64,000 nt of DNA from Hydrogenophaga palleronii NBRC 102513 (GCF_001571225.1 NZ_BCTJ01000012.1:1-64000); one strand, 5' to 3'; numbered from the stretch's first letter, positions 47,014 through 56,276 are shown. A program made the numbers and translations. Notes: a model not told the origin generated them from the letters alone.

Positions 47014-47928
47014 ATGAAGTTGTTGCGATTCGAGCGGGCAGGGCTTGAAGGTTGGGCGGTACAGGACGACGGCAGCGGCCTCTGGCACGGGACCACGTCG
47101 GATGCCGCCGCCTACCCGGGTGCGCTGGACGCGGCCATCCGCGCTGGCCGCCAGGTGCTGGACGCTGTCGCGGCGGTGATGCGGGCACAACCCACTGTCG
47201 ACCTGGCGCAGGTGCGCCTGCTCGCCCCGGTGGCCGAGCCGCGCAAGATCATCTGCGTGGGGCTCAACTACCGCGACCACACGGAAGAGAGCGGCTTCGA
47301 GCAGCCCGCCTACCCGACGCTGTTCTCACGCTTCAACACCAGCGTGGTGCCGCACGACGCGCCGCTGGAGCACGCGGGCGATCTGTCCGACACGCTGGAC
47401 TTCGAAGGCGAACTGGTGGCGGTGATCGGCACCGGCGGCTCCCGCATCCGGCATGAAGACGCCCTGTCGCACGTGCTGGCCTATTCCGTCTTCAACGACG
47501 GCAGCATGCGCGAGTACCAGTTCAAGACCCCGCAATGGACCATGGGCAAGAACTTCGACCGCACCGGCGGCTTCGGCCCCTGGCTGGTGACGGCCGACGA
47601 ACTGCCACCGGGCGCGCGCGGCCTGCGGCTGCAGACGCGGCTGAACGGGCAGGTCGTGCAGTCGGCCAACACCGACGACATGGTGTTCGACGTCGCCTCG
47701 CTCATCGTCACCATCAGCGAGGCGATCACGCTCGAGCCGGGTGACCTGATCGTGGCCGGCACGCCGGCCGGCATCGGCCATGCCCGCGAGCCGCGCCTGT
47801 ACATGCACCCTGGCGACGTCTGCGAAGTCGAGATCGAACGCATCGGCCTGCTGCGCAACCGCATCGTGTCGCGCCAGCCGGCGCCCACCGCTCACCCCCC
47901 CGCCCACCAAGAGGAGACAACCGCATGA
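47014..47928 (+). CDS. Fumarylacetoacetate hydrolase (FAH) family protein
   Basis: 304-residue metal-dependent hydrolase or isomerase. After a divergent N-terminal domain (about 1-75) comes the catalytic domain: KIICVGLNYRDHTEESG, LDFEGELVAVIG (the two metal-binding glutamates), YSVFNDGSMREYQ (the metal-binding aspartate), WTMGKNFDRTGGFGPWLV and LEPGDLIVAGTPAGIGHA. Members cleave acylpyruvates or isomerise and hydrate 2-keto acids of aromatic catabolism. The linked TRAP uptake genes and FAD oxidase suggest an acidic substrate converted to a 2-keto acid. A GGAG-containing ribosome site precedes the ATG. Confidence 0.92.
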   Translation: MKLLRFERAGLEGWAVQDDGSGLWHGTTSDAAAYPGALDAAIRAGRQVLDAVAAVMRAQPTVDLAQVRLLAPVAEPRKIICVGLNYRDHTEESGFEQPAYPTLFSRFNTSVVPHDAPLEHAGDLSDTLDFEGELVAVIGTGGSRIRHEDALSHVLAYSVFNDGSMREYQFKTPQWTMGKNFDRTGGFGPWLVTADELPPGARGLRLQTRLNGQVVQSANTDDMVFDVASLIVTISEAITLEPGDLIVAGTPAGIGHAREPRLYMHPGDVCEVEIERIGLLRNRIVSRQPAPTAHPPAHQEETTA

Positions 47929-48959
47929 ACCGCCTCAACCGCCTGCTGGCCGCCCTGGCCATCACCAGCTTCGCCGCGCTCGGGTCCACCGCCGCGCTGG
48001 CGCAGGACTTCAAGTCGCGCAATGCGCGCTTCGGCCATGGCCTGGCCGACGACCACCCGGCCGGCCAGGCGGCCAAACAGTTCGCCGCCGAGATGGACAA
48101 GGCCAGTGGCGGCAAGATGAAGATTTCGGTGATCGCCAACCAGGCCCTGGGCCCCGATCCGCAGATGCTGGCCGCGCTGCAGGGCGGCGTGCAGGAGTTC
48201 TACACCGGCAGCGTGCTGGCCATGCTGGGCCAGGTGAAAGAGCTCGGGTTTCAGGACGTGCCCTTTCTGTTCAACACCGAGGCCGAAGCACACGCCGTGT
48301 TCGACGGACCGGTGGGTGCCCACCTCAACGCCAGACTCTCGGCCGTCGGCATCCACGTGCTGGGTTGGTGGGAAAACGGCTTTCGCCACATCACCAACTC
48401 GCGCCGCCCGGTCAACACGCTGGACGACCTCAAAGGCCTGAAGCTGCGCACCCAGCCCAACCCGCTCACGCTGGACGCGTTCAAGGCGATTGGCGCCAAC
48501 GCCTCGCCGCTGCCCTGGTCCGAGCTGTTCGTGGCGCTGGAGACCAAGGCCTTCGACGGCCAGGAGAACCCGGTGGTGCTGATGTACACGCAGCGCTTCT
48601 ACGAGGTGCAGAAGTACATGACGCTGTCGGGCCACGTCTATTCGCCGCTGATCTTCGGCGTCTCCAAGCGCTTCTGGGACAGCCTCTCGCCGGCCGAGCA
48701 GGCGGCGATGAACACGGCCGCGAAGAACGCCACCGTGTACCAGCGCAAGAGCACCGCCGCCGAAGCCGGCAACGCGCTCCAGGGCATGAAGGACAAGGGC
48801 GTTCAGGTGACGCAGTTCTCGCCCGCCGACCTGCAGGCAATCCGCGACCGCGTGCCGCCAGCGATCGCGCCGCATCTGGAGAAGATCGGCCCCGAGTTCA
48901 TGAACCTGGTGCGCAGCGAAATCGCCAAGGTGCGCGGCACCAGCACCGCCGCGAAGTAA
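47925..48959 (+). CDS. TRAP transporter substrate-binding protein (DctP family)
   Basis: 344-residue periplasmic protein with signal peptide (about 1-26, ending ALAQ). DctP landmarks are FGHGLADDHPAGQAAKQFAAEMDKASGGKMKISVI, the ligand-arginine region LKGLKLRTQPNPLTLDAFKAIGANASPLPWSELFVALETKAFDGQENP and YLTLSGH-like KYMTLSGHVYSPLIFGVSK. The Arg in KLRTQ normally binds the carboxylate of the substrate, so an organic acid is expected. The start overlaps the FAH-family stop as ATGA; the matching permeases lie after the FAD oxidase gene. Confidence 0.95.
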   Translation: MNRLNRLLAALAITSFAALGSTAALAQDFKSRNARFGHGLADDHPAGQAAKQFAAEMDKASGGKMKISVIANQALGPDPQMLAALQGGVQEFYTGSVLAMLGQVKELGFQDVPFLFNTEAEAHAVFDGPVGAHLNARLSAVGIHVLGWWENGFRHITNSRRPVNTLDDLKGLKLRTQPNPLTLDAFKAIGANASPLPWSELFVALETKAFDGQENPVVLMYTQRFYEVQKYMTLSGHVYSPLIFGVSKRFWDSLSPAEQAAMNTAAKNATVYQRKSTAAEAGNALQGMKDKGVQVTQFSPADLQAIRDRVPPAIAPHLEKIGPEFMNLVRSEIAKVRGTSTAAK

Positions 48960-49079
48960 CCGGCCACCGCCGCCGTTGCGACACACGACCGGGCCGCGTG
49001 CCCGGTCGCTGCGCGCTGCGTTGCACGCGGCCACAGGCCATGCAACAAGAGAACAAGAGCCCCGAGACAAGGCCCCGCC

Positions 49080-50480
49080 ATGATCCCTTCTTCTTCGCCT
49101 GCTTTTCCTTTGCCCCCTGCCGTGCTTGACGCGCTGCGCCAGTTGCTCGGCGACCGCCTTGTCACCAGCGCTGCCGTCTGCGACCAGCATGGCCGCGACG
49201 AATCCATCTTTGCCGCCATGCCCCCGGCGGCCGTGGCGTTTGCGCGTTGCACCGACGAGGTGCTGGCCATCGTCCGCCTGTGCCGCGAGCACCGCGTGCC
49301 GCTGGTGCCCTATGGCGCTGGCTCGTCGCTTGAAGGCCATACCCTGGCCACGCAGGGCGGCGTGACGCTCAACCTGCAGCAGATGGACCGCCTGGTGGCC
49401 GTGCACGACGAAGACCAGACGGCCACCGTGCAACCCGGCGTGACACGCAAGGCACTCAACGCCGCGTTGCGCGACAAGGGCCTCTTTTTCCCCATCGACC
49501 CTGGCGCCGACGCCACCATCGGCGGCATGTGCGCCACGCGCGCCAGCGGCACCAACGCCGTGCGCTACGGCACCATGCGCGAGAACGTGCTCAACCTCAC
49601 CGTGGTCACACCCGACGGCCAACTGGTGAAGACCGCGCGCCGCGCCCGCAAGAGTGCCGCGGGTTACGACCTCACGCGCCTGTTCGTCGGTTCGGAAGGC
49701 ACGCTGGGAGTGGTGGTGGAGGCCACCGTCAAACTGCATCCGCTGCCCGAAAGCATCAGCGCAGCCGTCTGCGCTTTCCCCAGCATCGACACCGCGGTGC
49801 AGGCGGTGGTGCAGATCATCCAGGTCGGCGTGCCCATCGCGCGCTGCGAATTCGTCGACAGCGTGGCGATCCGCGCGCTCAACGGCCACAGCAACACCGG
49901 CCTGCCGGAGCAGTCGCACCTGTTCTTCGAGTTCCATGGCAGCGAGACCGGCGTGCGCGAGCAGGTGGCGCTGGTGCAGGACATCGCCGGCGAGTTCGGC
50001 GGCGAGCGGTTCCAGTGGGCGGATACACCCGAAGAGCGCACGCGGCTGTGGGAGGCGCGGCACAACGTGTACTTTGCGGCACTGTTGTTGCGCCCCGGTT
50101 GCCGCAGCGTGGTAACCGATGTCTGTGTGCCGATTTCCCGACTGGCCGACTGCGTCAACCAGACCGCGGACGACCTGCGGCAATCGGGCCTTCTCGCGCC
50201 CATCGTCGGCCACGTGGGGGATGGCAACTTCCACGTGCAGATGCTGATCGACGGCGGCTGTGCCGATGAACTGGAAGCGGCCGAAGCGCTCAACGCGCGG
50301 CTGGTCACGCGGGCGCTCGGCATGGACGGCACCTGCACCGGTGAGCACGGCATCGGCCTGCACAAGCAGGCGTTCTTGCTGGAGGAGTTGGGCGAGGCCC
50401 CGGTGGCGCTGATGCGCCAGATCAAACACGCCATGGATCCCCACAACCTGATGAACCCGGGCAAGATCTTTGCGTTCTAG
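49080..50480 (+). CDS. FAD-linked 2-hydroxyacid oxidase/dehydrogenase (GlcD/D-LDH type)
   Basis: 466-residue flavoprotein of the vanillyl-alcohol-oxidase fold. The PCMH FAD domain includes PYGAGSSLEGHTLATQGGVTLNLQQM and PGADATIGGMCATRASGTNAVRYGTMRENVLNLTVV. The C-terminal domain has FVGSEGTLGVVVEATVKLHPLP, GHVGDGNFHVQMLID (metal/active-site His) and CTGEHGIGLHKQ, ending MDPHNLMNPGKIFAF. It oxidises D-lactate, glycolate or a similar 2-hydroxy acid to the keto acid. Inserted between TRAP binding protein and permease genes, so its substrate is probably what the transporter brings in. Confidence 0.94.
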   Translation: MIPSSSPAFPLPPAVLDALRQLLGDRLVTSAAVCDQHGRDESIFAAMPPAAVAFARCTDEVLAIVRLCREHRVPLVPYGAGSSLEGHTLATQGGVTLNLQQMDRLVAVHDEDQTATVQPGVTRKALNAALRDKGLFFPIDPGADATIGGMCATRASGTNAVRYGTMRENVLNLTVVTPDGQLVKTARRARKSAAGYDLTRLFVGSEGTLGVVVEATVKLHPLPESISAAVCAFPSIDTAVQAVVQIIQVGVPIARCEFVDSVAIRALNGHSNTGLPEQSHLFFEFHGSETGVREQVALVQDIAGEFGGERFQWADTPEERTRLWEARHNVYFAALLLRPGCRSVVTDVCVPISRLADCVNQTADDLRQSGLLAPIVGHVGDGNFHVQMLIDGGCADELEAAEALNARLVTRALGMDGTCTGEHGIGLHKQAFLLEELGEAPVALMRQIKHAMDPHNLMNPGKIFAF

Positions 50481-50527
50481 AAACCACCCCCGCAAGCCGA
50501 CGCGTGGCACCCCGATGGAGCACTGAC

Positions 50528-51025
50528 ATGAAATCCCTCATCCACTGGTACTTCAAGGCGCTCGAGCTGGTCATGGTCCTGTGCCTGGCCGCCATGTGCA
50601 TCATGGTTTTCGGCAACGTGGTGCTGCGCCACGTCTTCGATTCGGGCATCAACACCTCGGAAGAGCTCTCCCGCTTCATGTTCATCTGGCTCACCTTCCT
50701 GGGCGCCATCGTCGCCATGCGGGAAGGCGGCCACCTCGGCATGGACGTGCTGGTGCGCCACCTGCAGGGCCGCGCGCGCTGGCTGGCGCAGATGCTGAGC
50801 CAGTTGCTGATGCTGGCCTGCTGTGCGGTGTTGCTGTGGGGAATGGTCCTGCAGCACGACATCAACGTCGCCAACACCGGCATGGTCACCGGCCTGTCGA
50901 TGGTGGTCGTCTATTCCGTGGCCTACCTGTGCGCGATTTCCATCGGCGCGATGTTGCTGGTCAACATCGTCGGCCTGCTGCGCGGGCGCGAGCTTCCCGA
51001 GAACGACTTCACCGACGCCGCCTGA
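50528..51025 (+). CDS. TRAP transporter small permease (DctQ family)
   Basis: 165-residue inner-membrane protein with four hydrophobic helices. FGNVVLRHVFDSGINTSEELSRFMFIWLTFLGAIVAMREGGHLGMDVLV is the DctQ signature (the RxxxxxxxxxxEE and REGGHL motifs). It forms the transporter with the large permease encoded 12 nt downstream. The ATG at 50528 with a GGAG element is preferred over one 24 nt upstream. Confidence 0.94.
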   Translation: MKSLIHWYFKALELVMVLCLAAMCIMVFGNVVLRHVFDSGINTSEELSRFMFIWLTFLGAIVAMREGGHLGMDVLVRHLQGRARWLAQMLSQLLMLACCAVLLWGMVLQHDINVANTGMVTGLSMVVVYSVAYLCAISIGAMLLVNIVGLLRGRELPENDFTDAA

Positions 51026-51037
51026 GCACCCCACACC

Positions 51038-52324
51038 ATGATCGTCTTCATCTTCATCTTCGTGTTCGCCCTGCTCGCCGCGATGGCGCTGGGCATGCCC
51101 ATTGCGTTCGCCCTCATGGTTTCCGGCCTGGCCATGATGGCCTGGATGGACCTGTTCAACGCGCAGATCCTGGCGCAGAACATGCTGTCCGGTGCCGACA
51201 GTTTTCCGCTGATGGCCATTCCGTTTTTTGTGCTCGCTGGAGAGCTGATGAACGCGGGCGGCATCTCGCGCCGCATCGTGGCGGTGGCCGGCGCCTGGGT
51301 CGGCCACTTCAAGGGCGGCCTGGGTTATGTGGCCATCTTTGCCTGCGTCATCATGGCCTCGCTCTCGGGCTCGGCCATCGCCGACACCGCGGCGGTCGCG
51401 GCCCTGCTGATCCCGATGATGCGCAAGGCGGGTTACGACATGCCGCGCGCTTCGGGGCTGATCGCTTCGGGCGGCATCATCGCGCCCATCATCCCGCCCT
51501 CGATCGGCTTCGTGATGTTCGGTGTGGTCGGCAACGTGTCCATCACCAGCCTGTTCATCGCCGGCATCGTGCCCGGCCTGCTCATGGCGCTGGCACTCGT
51601 GGCCACCTGGATGTACCAGGCCAGGCGTGACAACATGCCGCGCGGCGACAAGGCCACCATGCGCGAGCGCTGGTCGGCCACCTTCGCCGGCATCTGGGCC
51701 TTGCTGCTGCCGGTGCTCATCGTCGGTGGCCTCAAGGGCGGCTACTTCACGCCCACCGAAGCCGCCGTGGTGGCGGTGTTCTACGCCGCCTTTGTCGGGT
51801 TCGTGGTGTACCGCGAACTCAAGTTCTCGCACCTCTATGCGCTGCTGCTGGCGGCCGGGAAAACCTCTGCGGTGGTGATGTTCCTGGTGGCCGCCGCGCA
51901 GGTCACGGCCTGGCTGATCGCGGCGGCCGGCATTCCGATGGTGGTGGCCGACCTGCTGGCGCCGCTGTCGGATTCGCCCACCACGCTGCTGATCGTGATC
52001 ATGCTGCTGGTGATCGTGGTCGGCACGGTGCTGGACTTCGCACCCACCATCCTGATCCTGGTGCCGGTGTTGATGCCGGTGGTGCGCATGGCCGGCATCG
52101 ACCCGGTGTACTTCGGCGTGCTGTTCATCATGAACAACGCCATCGGGCTCATCACACCGCCGGTGGGCACGGTGCTCAATGTGGTCTGCGGCGTCTCGCG
52201 CGTGCGGCTGGAAGCGGTGGTGCGTGGCGTCATGCCGTACCTGCTGGCCCAGCTCGGGGTGCTGTTCCTGCTGGTGTTTTTTCCGCAACTGGTGCTCGCG
52301 CCGCTGCACTTCTTCACCCGGTGA
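51038..52324 (+). CDS. TRAP transporter large permease (DctM family)
   Basis: 428-residue membrane protein with about 12 helices. Motifs typical of DctM are ALGMPIAFALMVSG, PFFVLAGELMNAGGISRRIV, GSAIADTAAVAALLIPMMRKAGY, ASGGIIAPIIPPSIGFV and NNAIGLITPPVGTVLNV. It uses a sodium gradient to import the ligand delivered by the binding protein. Last gene of the catabolic operon; a short GGGG/CCCC hairpin occurs in the 49-nt gap that follows. Confidence 0.95.
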   Translation: MIVFIFIFVFALLAAMALGMPIAFALMVSGLAMMAWMDLFNAQILAQNMLSGADSFPLMAIPFFVLAGELMNAGGISRRIVAVAGAWVGHFKGGLGYVAIFACVIMASLSGSAIADTAAVAALLIPMMRKAGYDMPRASGLIASGGIIAPIIPPSIGFVMFGVVGNVSITSLFIAGIVPGLLMALALVATWMYQARRDNMPRGDKATMRERWSATFAGIWALLLPVLIVGGLKGGYFTPTEAAVVAVFYAAFVGFVVYRELKFSHLYALLLAAGKTSAVVMFLVAAAQVTAWLIAAAGIPMVVADLLAPLSDSPTTLLIVIMLLVIVVGTVLDFAPTILILVPVLMPVVRMAGIDPVYFGVLFIMNNAIGLITPPVGTVLNVVCGVSRVRLEAVVRGVMPYLLAQLGVLFLLVFFPQLVLAPLHFFTR

Positions 52325-52373
52325 GGTTGGCGGGTGAAGGGCCGTTAGACTGGGGCGATTTGTCCCCGTCTGC

Positions 52374-53603
52374 ATGCGCGCCATAGCCCCACCTCCACCG
52401 CCTGCCCGCACCTCGCAGGGCGCGCTGATCATCAACCTGGTTGCCCAGCTCGCCTTCGGCCTGCTGGCCATGACCATCTGCATTCCGTCCATGCAGGAGT
52501 GGGGCGCACTGTTCGGCACCAGCCAGGCCGCGGTGCAGCTCACCTTCAGTGCCTATGTGGTGGCCTACGGCGTGGTGCAGCTGCTGTACGGCCCGCTGTC
52601 GGACCGGCTGGGGCGCAAGAAGATCCTGCTGTTCGGCCTGGTCCTGGGTGGGCTCGGCTCGGCGCTGGCCGCGCTGGCGCCCGACATCGGCACGTTGAGC
52701 GCGGCGCGTGCGCTGCAGGGCGCGGGCTGTGCCGCCGGTGCGGTGGTGGTCCGGGCGATGGTGCAGGACCTGTTCGTCGGCCCCGAGCGCACGCGCGTCA
52801 TGGCCTACATCGGCATGGCCATGGGCGTGTGCCCGCCGCTGGCCACCATCCTCGGTGGTCAGCTGCACGTGCGCCTGGGCTGGCAGGCCAACTTCGTGGT
52901 GATGGCGTTGATGGCGGCGCTGCTGTTTGCCGCCGCCTGGCGCGGCCTGCCCGACCAGCCGGCGCGTATCGCGGCCGGCCAGGCGCCGCAGGCGCACTGG
53001 CTGCGCGAGATGGGCCGCGCCTACGCACGGCTGGCGCGCGAACCCGGTTTCCTGCTGTACGTGGCGGTGATCTCCTTCACCACCGCCACCTTCTACGCCT
53101 TCCTTGCCGGCGCGCCCATCGTGCTCGGCAGCTATGGCGTCGGACCGGCCGGCATCGGTTACTACATCATGGCCGTGCCGCTGTCCTACATCGTCGGCAA
53201 CTACCTCACCACCCATCTGGTGCAGCGCATCGGCGAGCGCAGCGTGATGCGCCTGGGGCAGGGCACGGCGCTGTGCGGCATCGCGCTCACCATCGTGCTG
53301 GCCCTGGCCGGCGTGCACACGCCGCTGGCACTGGCGCTGCCGCTGATGCTGCTGGGCATCGGCCACGGGCTGCTGGTGCCGCCGACCCTGATCGGCACCG
53401 TCGGCCTGCTGCCGGCGCTGGCGGGTTCGGCCGCGGCGGTGGCCGGCCTGATGCAGCAGCTGATGGGCGCGGTGGGTGGTTTTGCGGTCGGCCTGGTGCC
53501 GCACCAGGGCGCGCTCAACCTCGGCTGGGTGATGTTCGGCCTTTCCGCCAGCGCCGCGCTGGCCATGGCCGGCCTGCAACGCGGCCAGGCGCGCCGCACT
53601 TGA
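52374..53603 (+). CDS. Bcr/CflA-family MFS drug exporter
   Basis: 409-residue protein with 12 hydrophobic helices. The helix 2-3 loop GPLSDRLGRKKILLFGLVLGGLGS and the helix 4-5 region AARALQGAGCAAGAVVVRAMVQDLF are those of Bcr/CflA proton-driven multidrug exporters. IPSMQEWGALFGTSQAAVQLTFSAYVVAYGVVQLLYGPL at the N-terminus fits the same family. The substrate is unknown. It follows the TRAP operon by 49 nt but has its own context and is probably an independent gene. Confidence 0.92.
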   Translation: MRAIAPPPPPARTSQGALIINLVAQLAFGLLAMTICIPSMQEWGALFGTSQAAVQLTFSAYVVAYGVVQLLYGPLSDRLGRKKILLFGLVLGGLGSALAALAPDIGTLSAARALQGAGCAAGAVVVRAMVQDLFVGPERTRVMAYIGMAMGVCPPLATILGGQLHVRLGWQANFVVMALMAALLFAAAWRGLPDQPARIAAGQAPQAHWLREMGRAYARLAREPGFLLYVAVISFTTATFYAFLAGAPIVLGSYGVGPAGIGYYIMAVPLSYIVGNYLTTHLVQRIGERSVMRLGQGTALCGIALTIVLALAGVHTPLALALPLMLLGIGHGLLVPPTLIGTVGLLPALAGSAAAVAGLMQQLMGAVGGFAVGLVPHQGALNLGWVMFGLSASAALAMAGLQRGQARRT

Positions 53604-53672
53604 ACTGACGCCGGCACAAGGAACAATCGCCACTGTGGCGCGTTGTGATGCCGAGCCTGTGACCCGAACCGG

Positions 53673-54905
53673 ATGTTTCTGACCATGCCTTCCTGCCTTC
53701 GCACCCTGTGCCTGCTGACCGCGCTCACCTTCCTGCCCGGCGGGCTCACGCTGGCCCGCGCCGCCGACGCCGACCAGGGCGCCGGCGCCGAGCCGCCCCG
53801 GCCGCTGGTGGTGCCGCAACTGCCGCCCACGCGCCCGGTGGCGGGCGAGGTGCTGGGCATCAACCTCAAGCGTGGCCAGGTGGCGCAGGCCGCGCGCCTG
53901 GGCTACGGCGTGATCGAAACCCGTTACCTGGGTGCGCTGTCGCTGCGTTACCACCGCCTGCGCGTACCGGCCGGCACCACCGAGGCGCAGGCGCTGGAAC
54001 AACTCAACGCACGCGTGGCACCCGATGCCTTCGAGCGCAACCACACCTACCGCCCGAGCCAGGCCCAGGCCCAGGCCCAGGCCTGCGAAGGCCCGGGCTG
54101 CGCGGCGCAGCGCGCCATCGGCTGGCCCGATGTCACGGCCGGGCGCTGCCGCCTGCACACCCGCATCGGCATGATCGATACCGCGGTGGACGCCGAGCTC
54201 TCGGGCGTGGCCCCCAACAGCCTCTACATGCGCCGCCTCAACGGTGCCGAGCTGGCCTCGGACCCGGCGCACGGCAGCGCGGTCGCCGCGCTGCTGGCCG
54301 GCCGCCGCCACGCCACGCCCGGCCTGCTGCCGCACAGCCGGTTGTACGCGGCCGACGTGTTCTCGCCCGGTGCCGCGGGTGCCTCGCTGGCCTCGGCGGT
54401 GCGCGTGGCCGAGGGGCTGGACTGGTTGATCACGCAGCGCGTGCAAGTCATCAACATCAGCCTCGCCGGCCCGCCCAACGCACTGCTGCGGCAGGCGGTG
54501 GCGCGCACCCTGGGCCAGCGCGTGCTGCTGGTGGCCGCGGCCGGCAACGAGGGGCCGCACGCCGCGCCGGCCTACCCCGCGGCCTATCCCGGCGTGATCG
54601 CGGTGACGGCGGTGGACGAGCACCTGCAGCTCTACCCGCGCGCCAACCGCGGCGAACACATTGCACTGGCCGCGCCCGGCGTGGCGGTGCACGTGCCCAC
54701 GCGCGACGGCGGTGCGCCGCAGACCGGCACCTCGTTCGCGGCGCCTTTCGTCACCGCCGTGGTGGCGATGCTGCGCGAGCGCGGCACGGTGGCGCGCGCG
54801 GACGTGCAGGCAGCCTTGCAGGGCTCGGCCAAAGACCTGGGCGCGCCCGGCCACGACCCGCTGTACGGCTGGGGCCTGGTGCAGGCGCCGCCGGCCTGCC
54901 ACTGA
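53673..54905 (+). CDS. Exported subtilisin-like (S8) serine protease
   Basis: 410-residue protease. The signal peptide covers about 1-30 and a propeptide-like region reaches about residue 150. The catalytic triad is intact: Asp in RIGMIDTAVDAE, His in SDPAHGSAVAALLAG and Ser in QTGTSFAAPFVTAVVAML. The oxyanion Asn is in VAAAGNEGPHAAPAYPAAYPGVIAVTAVD. A run of alternating Gln-Ala (about 130-139) is encoded by a 6-bp tandem repeat at 54061-54084. Secreted or periplasmic protein turnover is likely; the target is unknown. Confidence 0.92.
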   Translation: MFLTMPSCLRTLCLLTALTFLPGGLTLARAADADQGAGAEPPRPLVVPQLPPTRPVAGEVLGINLKRGQVAQAARLGYGVIETRYLGALSLRYHRLRVPAGTTEAQALEQLNARVAPDAFERNHTYRPSQAQAQAQACEGPGCAAQRAIGWPDVTAGRCRLHTRIGMIDTAVDAELSGVAPNSLYMRRLNGAELASDPAHGSAVAALLAGRRHATPGLLPHSRLYAADVFSPGAAGASLASAVRVAEGLDWLITQRVQVINISLAGPPNALLRQAVARTLGQRVLLVAAAGNEGPHAAPAYPAAYPGVIAVTAVDEHLQLYPRANRGEHIALAAPGVAVHVPTRDGGAPQTGTSFAAPFVTAVVAMLRERGTVARADVQAALQGSAKDLGAPGHDPLYGWGLVQAPPACH

Positions 54906-54963
54906 GGCGTGGCGCAGCGGTTTCGCCAGGCGTGAAAAGGGCCGCCGCTATACTGCCCCCACC

Positions 54964-55359
54964 ATGCACCGTTGGCTAGTTGCCGTTTTTGCCCTGCACT
55001 TTTTCCTGAGTGTGGGTGCCATGGCATTCGGCCAACCGCCCGCCGAGCACCTGCCGCACAGCGCGCTGGCGCAGGCCGTGCAGACCCAGGCTGATGACGC
55101 TTCCCGCAGCACCACCGCCAGCACCCCGCTGGCCAAAGCCGCAGGCCAACTGCTGGCTGGCAACCCGTCGGCCGACCACGGCCTGATCGACGGCCAACCC
55201 GACCTGCCAGATCTGCCCGAGTGCCTGGACGTGCCCCTGGCCATGTCCGGCCGCAGCGCGCACTGGCGCACCCCACCGCCCCCGCTGGCGAAAGACCTCA
55301 CGCCGCCCGTGCTCGACGGCCTGCAGCGCCCGCCCCGCGGCCTGCCCGCCTTCGCCTGA
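54964..55359 (+). CDS. Small exported Pro/Ala-rich hypothetical protein
   Basis: 131-residue protein not assignable to a known family. The first 23 residues (RWLVAVFALHFFLSVGAMAFG) look like a signal peptide. The rest is rich in Pro, Ala, Leu and Asp with a DLPDLPECLDVPLAM segment holding the only mature Cys. TATACT about 17 nt upstream may be a -10 box. Codon usage matches the neighbours, which argues for a real gene. It is 58 nt after the protease gene and may be independently transcribed. Confidence 0.6.
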   Translation: MHRWLVAVFALHFFLSVGAMAFGQPPAEHLPHSALAQAVQTQADDASRSTTASTPLAKAAGQLLAGNPSADHGLIDGQPDLPDLPECLDVPLAMSGRSAHWRTPPPPLAKDLTPPVLDGLQRPPRGLPAFA

Positions 55360-55540
55360 CCCTGCCTGCTTCGCGGGCCGGCCACCGCTGACGGTGGCCG
55401 CCGGGTCGACCGACCCTCCCTCTCTTTTTTTCTGCTCTCTTGCCACGCCGTGGCAGGCGGCCCGCCCGATGGGGCGCCGCCGGCCGCACACCCTGGTTCC
55501 GCTTCTTTTTTCTCCTCTGTTCTTTTTCAGGACCTCCACC
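55360..55540 (+). other. Hairpin and pyrimidine-rich leader before the BI-1 gene
   Basis: This 181-nt gap contains a GCCACCG/CGGTGGC hairpin (55381-55398), a GCCAC/GTGGC hairpin near 55441-55455 and two long C/T-rich runs. The first hairpin may end the upstream transcript. The leader is long, but I could not match it to a known riboswitch. The ribosome site before the ATG at 55541 is AGGA. Confidence 0.4.
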
Positions 55541-56236
55541 ATGAACCCGCACCTTGATCTGTCTTCCCCCGCCACGGCCGGCCAGGCCGTTGCCGTCCAG
55601 CGCAACCGCGTGCTGCGCAACACCTACTGGCTGCTCGCGCTGTCCATGATTCCCACCGTGCTCGGCGCCTGGGTCGGCGTGGCCACCGGCATCACCGCGC
55701 CGCTCACCGGCTTCCTCGGCATCGCGGTGTTCCTGGGTGGCGCGTTCGCCTTCATGTTCGCCATCGAGAAGACCAAGAACTCGTCCGCCGGCGTGCCGGT
55801 GCTGCTGGCCTTCACCTTCTTCATGGGCCTGATGCTCTCGCGCCTGATCGGCACGGTGCTCGGCCTGGCCAACGGCGCCGGCCTGATCATGACGGCCTTC
55901 ACCGGCACCGGCCTGATCTTCTTCGGCATGGCCACGCTGTCCACCGTGATCAAGCGCGACCTGGGCAACATGGGCAAGTTCCTGTTCATCGGCGTGATCA
56001 TGCTGATCGTGGCCGGCATCGCCAACGTGTTCATCCAGTCCGGCGCGCTGATGATCACCCTCTCGGTGCTGGCCATCGGCATCTTCTCGGCCTTCATCCT
56101 GTACGACCTCAAGCGCGTGCGCGACGGCGAAGAAACCAACTACATCACCGCCACCCTGGGCGTGTACCTCAGCCTGTTCAACGTGTTCCAGAGCCTGCTG
56201 GCGCTGCTGGGCCTGGCGGGCGGGCGCGACGAGTGA
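55541..56236 (+). CDS. Bax inhibitor-1/YccA family membrane protein
   Basis: 231-residue protein with seven hydrophobic helices after a polar N-terminus of about 25 residues. It starts RNRVLRNTYWLLALSMIPTVLGAWVGV; TFFMGLMLS, KRDLGNMGKFLFIGVIMLIVAGIANVFI and ILYDLKRVRDGEETNYITATLGVYLSLFNVFQSLLALLG are classical for the YccA/BI-1 (TMBIM) family. Members act as pH-sensitive calcium leak channels or bind FtsH. Transcribed alone, followed by a strong hairpin. Confidence 0.95.
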   Translation: MNPHLDLSSPATAGQAVAVQRNRVLRNTYWLLALSMIPTVLGAWVGVATGITAPLTGFLGIAVFLGGAFAFMFAIEKTKNSSAGVPVLLAFTFFMGLMLSRLIGTVLGLANGAGLIMTAFTGTGLIFFGMATLSTVIKRDLGNMGKFLFIGVIMLIVAGIANVFIQSGALMITLSVLAIGIFSAFILYDLKRVRDGEETNYITATLGVYLSLFNVFQSLLALLGLAGGRDE

Positions 56237-56243
56237 ACCCCCT

Positions 56244-56276
56244 GGCAAAGCCACCGGGCGCCCCCGGGGCTTTGCC
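56244..56276 (+). terminator. Hairpin after the BI-1 family gene
   Basis: A perfect 9-bp stem (GGCAAAGCC at 56244-56252, GGCTTTGCC at 56268-56276) encloses a CCGGG/CCCGG inner stem, 8 nt after the stop codon. No T-tract follows, so it is either a weak intrinsic terminator or an mRNA-end stabiliser. Confidence 0.6.

Noticed and set aside
55360-55540. Possible manganese or other riboswitch upstream of the BI-1 gene
   Set aside because: Hairpins and a long leader are present, but I could not identify the conserved bases of a yybP-ykoY or any other known riboswitch class.
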